Below are positions 36,094 through 45,982 of a stretch of 64,000 bases of DNA, piece by piece. The translations under genes and the position numbers were made by a program. Position 1 is the first letter of the stretch. Each line of letters begins with the position of its first letter. The notes under the pieces are model-generated. The model was not told the origin of the DNA and made no database searches. It worked only from the letters and a program-made list of their open reading frames with translations. Source of the DNA: JADKIH01 sp031385005 (lineage in GTDB: Bacteria; Bacteroidota; Bacteroidia; AKYH767-A; 2013-40CM-41-45); NCBI GenBank assembly GCA_031385005.1, contig JANNBB010000011.1:1-64000 (forward strand), given 5' to 3'.

Positions 36094-38133
36094 ATGATTA
36101 AATTCTACCGTTTACTGTTTTATTCTATTATCGCTAGTTTGTCGGCAACCACAAAGGTTTCTGCACAAACTATCGTCTTTCAGGAAACTTTTGATAATCC
36201 TCCTCCTTCTTCTTGCGAGCAAGGAAATTTGGCAGATGGCTTTGTAACACCCAATGGCGTTTGGACAGTGAACTGGCTGGGTGTCAACGACTCCGCAGCA
36301 AATGAATGGTATATAAGTGCCACAGAACCGGGATTGGCCGTTTCTACTTGTGCAACTCCGGGATGCCATGTAAATCCTACGTTTACCAACCGAACTCTTC
36401 ATGTTGGTAATGTATCTAACTCACCTAATGCAATAAATGGATCTATTTGTCCCACAGGAGATTGTGGTGCTGAATACGATCCCGGAAATGGTTTTCAAAC
36501 TGCTGTTCAAACAGATAAAAGGGTAGAGTCGCCGTTTTTCTCCTTACCCGGTTCGGTTACCAATCAACTTGTCTTTAATTACATTTTTTTCGCTGACTAT
36601 CCCGGAAGTATGGACAATGTGCTTGTCGATTTTTACGACGGAACAACCTGGACGCCATCTGTCATCTCTCCTCCACATACAATTAATGCTTGTGGAACCG
36701 GTTCTTATGAATGGGAACAATTAACGGTAAACCTGCCGAATATTGCTTCAACAACAAACGTTAAAATCGGTTTTCGCTGGTCAAACGATAATGGCGGGAC
36801 AGGAACGAGTCGTCCTTCTTTTGCAGTCGACAGCATTACCGTTTACAGTTACCCTGCTCCTCCTGTTGCTACCATCACTGCCAGCGATACCAATATTTGC
36901 GTGAACGATTGTGTTGATTTTTTCGCTGACCCCGCAGGAGCTACTGCTACGTATGATTGGTCGTTTCAAGGAGCTTCAACAGCGACTTCCTCTTTACAGA
37001 ACCCGCTAACTATTTGTTATCCTAACCCGGGCACTTATAATGTTCAATTGATTGTTACCAATGGTGGCGGTAGTGATACTGCTAATGCAACCATTGTAGT
37101 CAATCCTTGCGTTGCACCAACTTCAAACTTCGTTGCAAGTGATTCTGTTTTTTGTGAAAGGTCTTGCATCACTTTCATTGAAACAAGTACCAACGGTGCA
37201 ACCGGATGGAATTGGTCATTCCCGGGCGGAACACCTGCTTTTAGTTCTTCTCCGTCTCCGCCACCTGTATGTTACAATACACCGGGTGTTTACGATGTAA
37301 CGTTAATCGTATTCAATCAGTTTGGAGTTGATACGCTTACCAAAACGGCTTACCTGACCGTAAATACTTGTCCGTTTCCGATTGCCGATTTCAATTCGAC
37401 AGTAACTTCGCTTTGTCCGCAACAGTGTGTTTCCTTCACGGATAATTCTCAATTCGGTCCGATCACTTCTTATCAATGGTCATTTCCGGGTGGAAATCCG
37501 GATTCTTCCTCTTCGGCTAACCCTGTCGTCTGTTACAACGAAGAAGGATTGTACGATGTTCAACTCATTGTAACCAATCAGTATGGATCAGATACAATCG
37601 TAAAATATTCAGAAGTGAATGTTTCCTTCAATCCATCCGCATTTGTTTGTCCGGATACGGCCATGTATTTCGGTTCTTCTTATAATATGTTTGCCGGCGG
37701 AGGAATCACTTATTTTTGGACACCTTATCTTGGACTTGACACGAATGCTTCTCCTACACCGGTAGCATCACCTTTAGAAACAACCATCTATACTGTTACA
37801 ATTACCGATGCCGGTGGATGTATTGTCAAACGACAAGTTAAAGTGACCATCTTGCATGATAACGATGTTTATCTTCCAAATACATTCTCGCCCAATCAGG
37901 ATGGACAAAACGATTATTTTTTCGTTAGAGGTAACAACTTATATGGAATACGTTTAACGGTATTCGACAGATGGGGAGAAAAAGTTTTTGAAACTACAAA
38001 TCAATATACCGGTTGGGATGGAACATATAATGGAAAAGAGTTGGATCCGGGAGTATTTACCTATGTAGTAACAGTTAATTACAGCGATAAGAAAGCTGTT
38101 ACCCAATCGGGAACAGTCACATTAGTAAGATAA
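36094..38133 (+). CDS. Secreted PKD-domain protein with T9SS type B (CHU_C) sorting domain
   Basis: A 679-residue exported protein. The signal peptide ends near VSAQ. Residues about 25-255 look like a jelly-roll domain with several Cys residues. Three PKD domains follow at about 260-340, 345-425 and 430-512, each with the WSF and YNVQLIVTN-like core. The C-terminal 90 residues, beginning VYLPNTFSPNQDGQND and containing VFDRWGEKVFE and GWDGTYNGK, are a type B sorting domain. The PorP/SprF gene 11 nt downstream is probably its secretion partner. Confidence 0.9.
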   Translation: MIKFYRLLFYSIIASLSATTKVSAQTIVFQETFDNPPPSSCEQGNLADGFVTPNGVWTVNWLGVNDSAANEWYISATEPGLAVSTCATPGCHVNPTFTNRTLHVGNVSNSPNAINGSICPTGDCGAEYDPGNGFQTAVQTDKRVESPFFSLPGSVTNQLVFNYIFFADYPGSMDNVLVDFYDGTTWTPSVISPPHTINACGTGSYEWEQLTVNLPNIASTTNVKIGFRWSNDNGGTGTSRPSFAVDSITVYSYPAPPVATITASDTNICVNDCVDFFADPAGATATYDWSFQGASTATSSLQNPLTICYPNPGTYNVQLIVTNGGGSDTANATIVVNPCVAPTSNFVASDSVFCERSCITFIETSTNGATGWNWSFPGGTPAFSSSPSPPPVCYNTPGVYDVTLIVFNQFGVDTLTKTAYLTVNTCPFPIADFNSTVTSLCPQQCVSFTDNSQFGPITSYQWSFPGGNPDSSSSANPVVCYNEEGLYDVQLIVTNQYGSDTIVKYSEVNVSFNPSAFVCPDTAMYFGSSYNMFAGGGITYFWTPYLGLDTNASPTPVASPLETTIYTVTITDAGGCIVKRQVKVTILHDNDVYLPNTFSPNQDGQNDYFFVRGNNLYGIRLTVFDRWGEKVFETTNQYTGWDGTYNGKELDPGVFTYVVTVNYSDKKAVTQSGTVTLVR

Positions 38134-38144
38134 AAAAAATTTCG

Positions 38145-39206
38145 ATGAAGAAATTTTTACAAGTAAACACATTGGTAATTTCAGCTTTTATGCTGGCGGT
38201 TTTTATGTCGCCGGTAAAAGCTCAGGATGTCCATTTCTCCCAATTCTCGAATGCACCTTTGTTGGTTAACCCTGCTCTCACAGGTATATTCGATGGTAAA
38301 GCACGCATCAGCAATTTATACAGAAGTCAATGGTCGTCTATAGGAAAAGGGTATACTACAATTTATTTATCTGCCGATGCGCCTTTAGCAAAAGGTAAAT
38401 TAAACAACAACTACTTCGGCATAGGTGGAATGATCTATCAGGATAAAGCCGGCGAAGCAGGATTTAAGACGACTATTTTAGAGGCCTCACTATCTTATAC
38501 CGCAGCTCTAACAGATCAGGGCGATAATTTTTTCGCTATGGGATTTCAGACAGGACTGAATCAGCAAGCATTGGATCTCACTAAATCAACCTGGGACAAT
38601 CAATGGAATGGAGACGCTTTCGATCCTTCACTCTTGTCAAAGGAGTCCATACAACTCCAGCAATTTTCTTATCTCGATTTTAATGCCGGCTTGTTATATT
38701 ACTATTTACCCGATGCCGATAATTCATTCGACATTGGAGCATCGATGTCACACATCGGAAGCCCGAACGTGAGTTTCATGTCTTTGTCTGATGCGCCTTT
38801 AAGAAAAAAAATAACCGTTCATTCAAGCGCTGAATTGAGTTTAGGAAGAGATTATGATGCCTGGGTTTTACCGAAGTTGCTCATGATGTTTCAAGGCAAT
38901 CAAAAAGAATTGTTAGTCGGCGGGTTATTCAAAAGAAAACTTCAGTTTAAATCTAAATATACCAACTATAAAAAAGAAGCATATTTTTATGGAGGAGTTT
39001 ATTATCGGTATAAAGATTCATTTATTGTTAACGCAAAATTTGAGTTTAATACACTTAGTTTAGGCATTAGCTATGATGTGAATACTTCAGCACTTTCCAA
39101 TCTGGCCGGGTCGGCAAATGCTTTTGAAGTGAACCTGACGTTCGTTTCATATGTGAAAAGAGGAAGCCGTACAAAAAATATCAGCCCTTTACCTCGATTC
39201 TTTTAA
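38145..39206 (+). CDS. PorP/SprF family T9SS outer-membrane protein
   Basis: A 353-residue protein with a signal peptide ending near VKAQD and the family opening VHFSQFSNAPLLVNPALTG. The rest is a beta-barrel pattern with YRSQWSSIG and YFGIGGMIYQDKAG. PorP/SprF proteins work with the T9SS, and SprF-like members help secrete or attach the type B cargo encoded next to them. The cargo gene ends 11 nt upstream, consistent with a dedicated pair. Confidence 0.92.
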   Translation: MKKFLQVNTLVISAFMLAVFMSPVKAQDVHFSQFSNAPLLVNPALTGIFDGKARISNLYRSQWSSIGKGYTTIYLSADAPLAKGKLNNNYFGIGGMIYQDKAGEAGFKTTILEASLSYTAALTDQGDNFFAMGFQTGLNQQALDLTKSTWDNQWNGDAFDPSLLSKESIQLQQFSYLDFNAGLLYYYLPDADNSFDIGASMSHIGSPNVSFMSLSDAPLRKKITVHSSAELSLGRDYDAWVLPKLLMMFQGNQKELLVGGLFKRKLQFKSKYTNYKKEAYFYGGVYYRYKDSFIVNAKFEFNTLSLGISYDVNTSALSNLAGSANAFEVNLTFVSYVKRGSRTKNISPLPRFF

Positions 39207-39215
39207 TTCGTTTTT

Positions 39216-41699
39216 TTATTCCTGAAAGTAAACACGCTTTACACGCTGCGAAATATTAACTAATATTTCATAAGGTATTGTGCCGGTTGCTTCCGCTAAA
39301 ACGGTTACAGGAAGTTCGGGTCCGAATACAATTACTTCATCACCTTCCCGCGCCTGAATATCTGTTATATCCAACATACACATATCCATGCAAATATTTC
39401 CGATGATTGGAGCCGGCTTTCCATTCACCAGCATTTTACCGGTGCCGTTTCCATAGCGGCGGTTAATTCCATCTGCATAACCGATTGCTACAGTAGCTAC
39501 AACAGTATCTCTTTTGAGTTTTCCTTTTCTATTATACCCGATTGTTTCATTCATGGGAACATGTTTGATTTGCGAGATTGCAGTCTTCAATGTAGCCACC
39601 TGCTGAAGTTGGTTTTGCTCATTGGCAGTAGAAGAAAAACCATAGAGTCCGATTCCAATTCTCACCATTTCGAATTGTGATTCATTAAATCGCAATATGC
39701 CTGAAGAGTTCAAAATATGCCGCATCACCGGATAAGTAAGGTTGTTAATGATCTTCTGACTTAGTTTTTTAAAATGCTGAATTTGCATATTGGTAAAACC
39801 GTCGTGTTCTACTTCGTCGCTCGACGATAAATGACTGAAAACAGACTGTACCTTGATGTTTCGGTTATTATTCAGGCGAACGACAAGCTCGTTGATATCC
39901 TCTTCCGTAAAGCCCAGTCGGTTCATTCCTGTATCCAGTTTGATGTGAATCTTAAACGGATCTCCTTCGTGCTTTTTTAGGATATCCTGAAGTTGATTCA
40001 GTAAACGGAAATTATAAATTTCCGGCTCGAGTTTATATTTCAACATCAAATCAAAACTCGCTACTTCAGGGTTCATGATCATAATCGGCAACGTAATTCC
40101 TGATTTCCGAAGTTCTATTCCTTCATCCGTGTAGGCAACAGCTAGGTAATCGACGTGATGAAACTGAAGTACATTAGCAATTTCAAAACTGCCACTTCCA
40201 TACGAAGCTGCTTTTACCATTGCCATGATTTTGGTTTCGGGTTTTAGCCGTGAACGGTAATAATTCAGATTATGGACGAGTGCGTTTAGATTTATTTCTA
40301 AAACCGTTTCATGCGCTTTCTGTTGAAGACTCTTACTTATTTTTTCAAAGCCAAAAAGCCGCGCTCCTTTCAGTAATATCGTTTCATCTCTGAATTCAGA
40401 AGGAGAAAATTCACGCAAAAAATCTTCTGTAGAGTCATAGAATTTTTTGGGCATATTGAAAACTGCTTGCTGCCTGCTAATAGCCGGACCAATTCCAATA
40501 AGTAAATCAACTCCTTTTGCATGAAGGAGTCCGGCAACTTCACCATATAAATTCTCTTCATTTCTTCCACTCTGTAAAATATCTGAAAGAATGACCGTTC
40601 TTTTGGCGTGTTGTTTCTGCTGATTGAGGAAGTCGAGCGCTATTGTTAAGGACCCAATATCCGAATTGTAACTGTCATTTATCACCGAACAGTTGTTGAT
40701 TCCGGTTTTCATTTCCAGTCGCATGGCAACCGGACTCAGAAACATCATCCGTTCTTTGATAACTTCATTCGGGTATTGCATGGAAAGCAAAACTGACCAA
40801 CAGATGATGGCATTCTCTATCGAAGCATCATCGGTGAATGGAATGCGGAGGTTGATGAAATTGTTTTCAAATACGGCCTGAATTTCCATCTCATCTCCAT
40901 CGCGTACAATGCGACCTACCTGAAGATCAGAACGCGAACGCCTCGACCAGGAAAACAATTTTAACTCGCTTTTTTCAGTGGAGAAATTTTTTATTTGATC
41001 GTGTAACGGTTGGTAATCTTTACAATAAATTAGCGTTTCAACATTTTCAAACAACTGAAGTTTCTCATTTATTTTCTGTTCTCTGTTCTCAAAATTCTCA
41101 TCATGAGCAGAACCTATATTAGTAAATATACCAATCGTGGGTTGAATAATTTCCGCAAGTTTTCTCATTTCTCCCGGCTGTGAAATCCCGGCTTCAAAAA
41201 TGGCCAGTTGATTCTCGGCATGCATCTGCCAGACGGAAAGTGGTACGCCGATTTGTGAATTATAACTTTTAGGACTTCGTACAATATTTTTATCGACACG
41301 TAATAACTGATACAACCATTCTTTTACAATCGTTTTTCCATTGCTGCCGGTAATACCTATAACAGGAATAGTGAAAAGTTTTCTGTGAGCCGAAGCCAGC
41401 TTTTGCATGGCATCCAGAGAGTTTTTTACAACAATAAAATTGGCCTGTATCGATTTGTATTCAGGTAGAAATTCTGTAACCACAAAGTTTCTTACACCTT
41501 GATCAAAGAGAGGTTGTATAAAGCGATGTCCGTCCAGTCGCTCTCCCCTTATAGCAAAAAAGAGTGAACCTGAAGGATGTAGTACTTTTCGGCTATCGGT
41601 TAATAAATCTGTAATGCGTCCTTCTGCAGGCGCATTCAAATAAAGTTTGCCATCAACAATACCGGCAATTAATTCTGTCTGATAGACCGTTTCACTCAT
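39216..41699 (-). CDS. murF-alr: Fused MurF ligase / alanine racemase
   Basis: An 827-residue protein that joins two steps of peptidoglycan precursor synthesis. Residues 1-455 are MurF (UDP-MurNAc-tripeptide:D-Ala-D-Ala ligase) with the ATP loop GITGSNGKT (116-124 region). Residues about 460-827 are a PLP-dependent alanine racemase with Lys496 in MVKAASYGSGS and the catalytic Tyr in ETIGYNRKGK. This fusion is common in Bacteroidota. The MurF ATP loop has a substitution at the last position (KTIVKEW rather than the more usual KTTTK). Its start overlaps the end of tdk. Confidence 0.95.
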   Translation of the reverse strand: MSETVYQTELIAGIVDGKLYLNAPAEGRITDLLTDSRKVLHPSGSLFFAIRGERLDGHRFIQPLFDQGVRNFVVTEFLPEYKSIQANFIVVKNSLDAMQKLASAHRKLFTIPVIGITGSNGKTIVKEWLYQLLRVDKNIVRSPKSYNSQIGVPLSVWQMHAENQLAIFEAGISQPGEMRKLAEIIQPTIGIFTNIGSAHDENFENREQKINEKLQLFENVETLIYCKDYQPLHDQIKNFSTEKSELKLFSWSRRSRSDLQVGRIVRDGDEMEIQAVFENNFINLRIPFTDDASIENAIICWSVLLSMQYPNEVIKERMMFLSPVAMRLEMKTGINNCSVINDSYNSDIGSLTIALDFLNQQKQHAKRTVILSDILQSGRNEENLYGEVAGLLHAKGVDLLIGIGPAISRQQAVFNMPKKFYDSTEDFLREFSPSEFRDETILLKGARLFGFEKISKSLQQKAHETVLEINLNALVHNLNYYRSRLKPETKIMAMVKAASYGSGSFEIANVLQFHHVDYLAVAYTDEGIELRKSGITLPIMIMNPEVASFDLMLKYKLEPEIYNFRLLNQLQDILKKHEGDPFKIHIKLDTGMNRLGFTEEDINELVVRLNNNRNIKVQSVFSHLSSSDEVEHDGFTNMQIQHFKKLSQKIINNLTYPVMRHILNSSGILRFNESQFEMVRIGIGLYGFSSTANEQNQLQQVATLKTAISQIKHVPMNETIGYNRKGKLKRDTVVATVAIGYADGINRRYGNGTGKMLVNGKPAPIIGNICMDMCMLDITDIQAREGDEVIVFGPELPVTVLAEATGTIPYEILVNISQRVKRVYFQE

Positions 41700-42279
41700 T
41701 TTTAGTTTTTCGCTCGACGTTAAAACAATTGCGACAAAGAGGAATATAACTTTCCTGTTCGCCGAGGAGAATGCGCGATGAACCCTCTACAATACGGTGA
41801 GAGTAATGCGCAAGGTCACCGCACTTCATACATATAGCATGAACTTTAGTTACATACTCTGAAATTGCCAGTAAATTAGGCATGCACCCAAAAGGTTTTC
41901 CCAGGTAATCAATATCGAGTCCGGCAATGATTACACGTACACCTTTATCAGCAAGTGTCTCTGCAACGGAAGGTAAAGCATCATCAAAAAATTGTGCTTC
42001 ATCAATTCCGATTACATCAACATCGTTAGCAAGTATTAAAATCGCTGAGGACGATTCTACCGGTGTCGAATGAATAAAATTTGAATCGTGGGAAACTACG
42101 TTTGTTTCATCATATCGGACATCTACCTTGGGCTTAAAAATTTCAACCTTTTGCCGGGCTATCTTGGCACGTTTCAACCGGCGAATCAATTCTTCCGTTT
42201 TTCCGGAAAACATGGACCCGCAGATAAGCTCGATATGACCTTTCTTAATATTTCCAATTTTATACCGTTCGGGGAACAT
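41692..42279 (-). CDS. tdk: Thymidine kinase
   Basis: A 195-residue type II thymidine kinase of the salvage pathway. It has the P-loop GSMFSGKTEEL, the Walker B IGIDEAQFF and paired zinc Cys residues (CMKCG and CRNC). It overlaps murF-alr by 8 nt, so the two are translationally coupled. A -7-like element for this operon, TATTTTTG on the minus strand, lies at 42324-42317. Confidence 0.94.
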   Translation of the reverse strand: MFPERYKIGNIKKGHIELICGSMFSGKTEELIRRLKRAKIARQKVEIFKPKVDVRYDETNVVSHDSNFIHSTPVESSSAILILANDVDVIGIDEAQFFDDALPSVAETLADKGVRVIIAGLDIDYLGKPFGCMPNLLAISEYVTKVHAICMKCGDLAHYSHRIVEGSSRILLGEQESYIPLCRNCFNVERKTKNE

Positions 42280-42411
42280 ATTTTCTTTTTTATAGGGTTA
42301 TTTCAATTGAAGAGTTCAAAAATACATGTTTAATTGAAAACTGGCAGATTATCGACAGTCTTATTTTTTGAATCATTGACAACATCTTTATTTATTTTGC
42401 GTTATACCTCT

Positions 42412-43140
42412 ATGCAAATTCCATTATTACACCAGCAGATCATGCTCCAGACCGAGCGGTTGCGTGAGTTACACAGAAGTATTATGCTTCATACACCACC
42501 CGTTCCTGCAACAGAAATTGAAGATTTATTAAAAGAACTAAGGTCGCTTTACAACACTGTTTTGCAACTCAACAATGAAAATGCCATTCAGTTATTGGAT
42601 CAGGTTCAACTAGCTGTTAATCAATTTATTCCTGAAGTTAAAAATCAGCCGATTGCAACAGAGGTTAAATCGGAGTTGACCACTCAGGTTTTTAAGCAAG
42701 AGGATAAAAAAGAAGAAATGACAATGACAGCTTCCGTTGAACCGGTTACATCCGGATCTACAAGAAGTCAGTCTTTGCCTGATATTCACACGTTTCTTCG
42801 CGAGACCAATACGTTTGCCAGTCAGTTTGAAGATCGTCCAACCCTTGGCGATAAAATGGCAACACACGATAATAAAAAGAGATACTCCGACAACTTACGA
42901 ATTCCCGTGAAGGATATTAAATCGGCAATCGGATTAAATGAAAAATTTCTTTTTATCAATCAACTTTTCAAAGGGGATTCTGTTACTTATAATGCAGTGG
43001 TCGATCGGTTGAACACGAGTTCTTCTATTGGAGCTGCTATGGATTTCATTCAGTCATTGGCCGAATCCAATAATTGGGAAACTCATTCCGAATCAGCAAA
43101 GTCATTTATCGATATTATTGAAAGAAGATTCTTATCCTGA
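42412..43140 (+). CDS. Conserved protein of unknown function
   Basis: I choose ATG 42412 (MQIPLLHQQI), giving 242 residues; the in-frame ATG at 42334 adds an unsupported tail. The first 100 residues are helical, the middle (about 105-165) is low complexity, and the C-terminal 80 residues contain KSAIGLNEKFLFINQLFKGD and a following helical region, a pattern I know from unannotated Bacteroidota proteins. No enzyme motif is present. Its stop overlaps the rsmI start by 1 nt, so it is co-translated with rsmI. Confidence 0.78.
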   Translation: MQIPLLHQQIMLQTERLRELHRSIMLHTPPVPATEIEDLLKELRSLYNTVLQLNNENAIQLLDQVQLAVNQFIPEVKNQPIATEVKSELTTQVFKQEDKKEEMTMTASVEPVTSGSTRSQSLPDIHTFLRETNTFASQFEDRPTLGDKMATHDNKKRYSDNLRIPVKDIKSAIGLNEKFLFINQLFKGDSVTYNAVVDRLNTSSSIGAAMDFIQSLAESNNWETHSESAKSFIDIIERRFLS

Positions 43141-43817
43141 TGTCGAAGCTTTTCTTAGTTCCCACTCCGGTAGGTAACCTTGAAGACATGACATTGCGGG
43201 GCATCCGGATTTTAAAAGAATCGGATTTGATTCTTGCTGAAGACACCCGTACCAGTGGGACGCTGCTGAAGCATTTTGGTATTGAGAAGCGCATGCAATC
43301 TTTCCATCAACACAACGAACACAAAGTCGTGATCGATATTGTTGATCGGATAGCAGCCGGCGAACAGATTGCCTTAATTTCTGATGCCGGTACTCCGGGA
43401 ATTTCTGATCCCGGTTTTTTAATTGTTCGCGAATGTCTCCGAAAAGGAATTCAAGTGGAAACACTGCCCGGTGCAACAGCTCTGATACCGGCACTCGTTA
43501 ACTCCGGACTTCCCTGTGAGCGCTTTTGTTTCGAAGGTTTTCTTCCCCAGAAAAAAGGACGAGCCACCAGACTCGCAAAATTAAAGGAAGAGGAGCGAAC
43601 GATGATATTTTATGAATCTCCCTATCGACTGGTGAAAACACTTCAACAGTTTAGTGAAGTATTTGGAGAAAACAGGCAAGCATCTGTTTCAAGGGAAATT
43701 TCAAAAATGTTTGAAGAAAACAAACAAGGTACGCTTGCCGAATGCATTGTACATTTTTCTGCAAAAACGGTCAAAGGCGAAATTGTAATCGTAGTTGCCG
43801 GTAGTACACATAGCTGA
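43140..43817 (+). CDS. rsmI: 16S rRNA (cytidine-1402-2'-O)-methyltransferase
   Basis: A 225-residue SAM-dependent methyltransferase of the tetrapyrrole-methylase fold that 2'-O-methylates C1402 of 16S rRNA. It has LFLVPTPVGNLEDMTLRG, AEDTRTSGTLLKHF, ALISDAGTPGISDPG and FYESPYRLVKTL, all typical of RsmI. The length is close to the minimal family size. The stop of the upstream unknown gene overlaps its ATG. Confidence 0.94.
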   Translation: MSKLFLVPTPVGNLEDMTLRGIRILKESDLILAEDTRTSGTLLKHFGIEKRMQSFHQHNEHKVVIDIVDRIAAGEQIALISDAGTPGISDPGFLIVRECLRKGIQVETLPGATALIPALVNSGLPCERFCFEGFLPQKKGRATRLAKLKEEERTMIFYESPYRLVKTLQQFSEVFGENRQASVSREISKMFEENKQGTLAECIVHFSAKTVKGEIVIVVAGSTHS

Positions 43818-44119
43818 CATTTTAAAATTCATCATTTTTTCATAAGCATTGTAATATCAAATAAACTTTATTTATTTCAATACATGGAAAATTGCAAAAG
43901 TGTATTTAAATGAAATTTAACAACTTTCGTTATTCGAATTGTTAAAATTGAATACTATTCTTTTAATATTTGATTGTTCATTAAATTCCGTAAATTATTT
44001 TTTATTGCACATATAAGAATGTACTTTTCACGTCATAAATTCGTGTATTAGCGTAATAGATGAATTCTTTTAATATATGAGGATTGAATCCATTTCCTTT
44101 TTAATAAATTGCAGCCGTT
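43818..44119. other. AT-rich intergenic region before recJ
   Basis: These 302 bp are strongly AT-rich. I see no open reading frame, tRNA, strong hairpin terminator or consensus promoter, although the promoter of recJ must lie here or in the preceding operon. Confidence 0.5.
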
Positions 44120-45889
44120 ATGATTGATTTTGAAATTAGAGAAAAAAGGTGGGGAGTAAAACCGACAGGAGATAAAAAGCTTGTCGACTCACTTGCATCT
44201 GAACTCAACATTAATAAAACCTTATCCTCTCTTCTTATTCAGAGGGATATTAAGACCTACGACCAAGCTAAAAAATTTTTTCGTCCGACAATTGAAGATT
44301 TGCATGATCCATTTCTGATGAAGGATATGGATAAAGCCATCGAACGAATAAATAAGGCAATCCGGAATAATGAAAAAATATTAGTTTATGGTGATTATGA
44401 TGTAGATGGTACTACCTCTGTTGCACTGGTTTATTCTTTTCTTGTTAAATTTTATGATCACGTCGATTTTTATTTACCCGATCGTTATAAAGAAGGATAT
44501 GGCATTTCAACGCAGGGTATAGAGTATGCTTCAGAGAATGGTTTTAAATTAATTATTGCTCTTGATTGCGGTATTAAGTCAATCGATAAAGTCGGCTATG
44601 CAACAAGTCTGGGTGTTGACTTCATTATTTGCGATCACCACCGCCCGGGTGCAGAACTTCCGCAGGCAATCGCCGTTCTCGATCCAAAACGAGAAGACGA
44701 TCATTATCCATTTAAAGAATTATCCGGTTGTGGTGTTGGTTTTAAATTGATTTCAGCATATGCAATTCGTCATAAAATGCCCTTCAGCACGGTAGAAGAG
44801 TTTTTAGATTTAGTTGCCATCAGTATTGCTGCCGATATCGTTCCTCTGGTTGGAGAAAACAGAGTGCTCGTACACCTGGGCTTGAAACAATTGAATTATT
44901 ATCCCCGTCATGGTGTTCGTGCAATTCTTGAAATGGAAAGCGTACCTAAAATTTTCGACGAACAACCGGATGGAGTCAAAGTAAACTTTCGGTATAATCT
45001 GTCTGTCAGCGATCTCGTTTTTATTCTAGGGCCCCGCATCAACGCTGCCGGCCGTATTCACGATGCCCGCCATGCCGTCGATTTGCTTATTTCAAGTAAC
45101 AAAGCGGAAGCCATAGCAAACTCCATTCGCATTAAGGAACACAACGAAGAGAGAAAGAATCTCGACGTTAGAATCACCCAGGAAGCACTCCAGCACATTC
45201 AGGACGATAGGGTTTATAGCAATCGGAAATCTACCGTTCTTTTTAATCCGACCTGGCATAAAGGCGTAATCGGCATTGTCGCCTCTCGCTTGATTGAAAA
45301 ATTTTATAAGCCAACGATTATACTTACCGAATCAAATGGAATGGCAACGGGTTCTGCCAGATCTGTTAAGGATTTTGATATTTACAATGCCATTGAATCT
45401 TGCTCCGACTTGCTCGATCAGTTTGGTGGACATATGTATGCTGCCGGTTTAACCATGAAGCTTGAAAACATCGATAAGTTTATTGAACGTTTCGAAGAAG
45501 TGGTATCAGAAACCATAGAAGATCGTATGCTCATACAAGAAATTGAAATTGATTCGCGAATTAATCTGGTCGAGATTACACCATCTTTTTTTAATATTCT
45601 CAAACAATTTGCTCCATTTGGCCCAGGCAATATGAACCCCGTGTTTTTAACGGAAAGTGTTCGCGATACGGGAATGTCCAGGATTGTCGGAACCAATCAT
45701 CTGCGTTTAAATATTGCCGAAGACGAAAATACCCGATTTGGTCTCGATGGAATCGGCTTTCAACTCGCTTCTCATTTTCCCCTCATCTCCCGAAAAATTC
45801 CTTTCGATGTCTGTTATTCATTGGAAGAAAACAATTACAATGGAAGAACCAACATTCAGCTTAATATCAAAGATATTCATTTAAAATAA
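44120..45889 (+). CDS. recJ: Single-stranded-DNA-specific exonuclease RecJ
   Basis: A 589-residue nuclease of full length that degrades single-stranded DNA 5' to 3' in repair and recombination. The DHH phosphoesterase motifs are intact: GDYDVDGTTS (91-100) and CDHHRPG with DHH at 172-174. The DHHA1 region has HKGVIGIVASRLIEKF and ATGSARSV. The ending FAPFGPGNMNPVF belongs to the OB-like domain. The preceding 302-bp gap means that it is transcribed alone. Confidence 0.95.
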   Translation: MIDFEIREKRWGVKPTGDKKLVDSLASELNINKTLSSLLIQRDIKTYDQAKKFFRPTIEDLHDPFLMKDMDKAIERINKAIRNNEKILVYGDYDVDGTTSVALVYSFLVKFYDHVDFYLPDRYKEGYGISTQGIEYASENGFKLIIALDCGIKSIDKVGYATSLGVDFIICDHHRPGAELPQAIAVLDPKREDDHYPFKELSGCGVGFKLISAYAIRHKMPFSTVEEFLDLVAISIAADIVPLVGENRVLVHLGLKQLNYYPRHGVRAILEMESVPKIFDEQPDGVKVNFRYNLSVSDLVFILGPRINAAGRIHDARHAVDLLISSNKAEAIANSIRIKEHNEERKNLDVRITQEALQHIQDDRVYSNRKSTVLFNPTWHKGVIGIVASRLIEKFYKPTIILTESNGMATGSARSVKDFDIYNAIESCSDLLDQFGGHMYAAGLTMKLENIDKFIERFEEVVSETIEDRMLIQEIEIDSRINLVEITPSFFNILKQFAPFGPGNMNPVFLTESVRDTGMSRIVGTNHLRLNIAEDENTRFGLDGIGFQLASHFPLISRKIPFDVCYSLEENNYNGRTNIQLNIKDIHLK

Positions 45890-45982
45890 TCTTCGTTTTT
45901 TTTTAGTAAAACACAAATTAAGTCAAGTTTCTTTTCTCACTTCTCACGTCAAACTTGTCGCATCAACTTGTGACTTTAAGCT

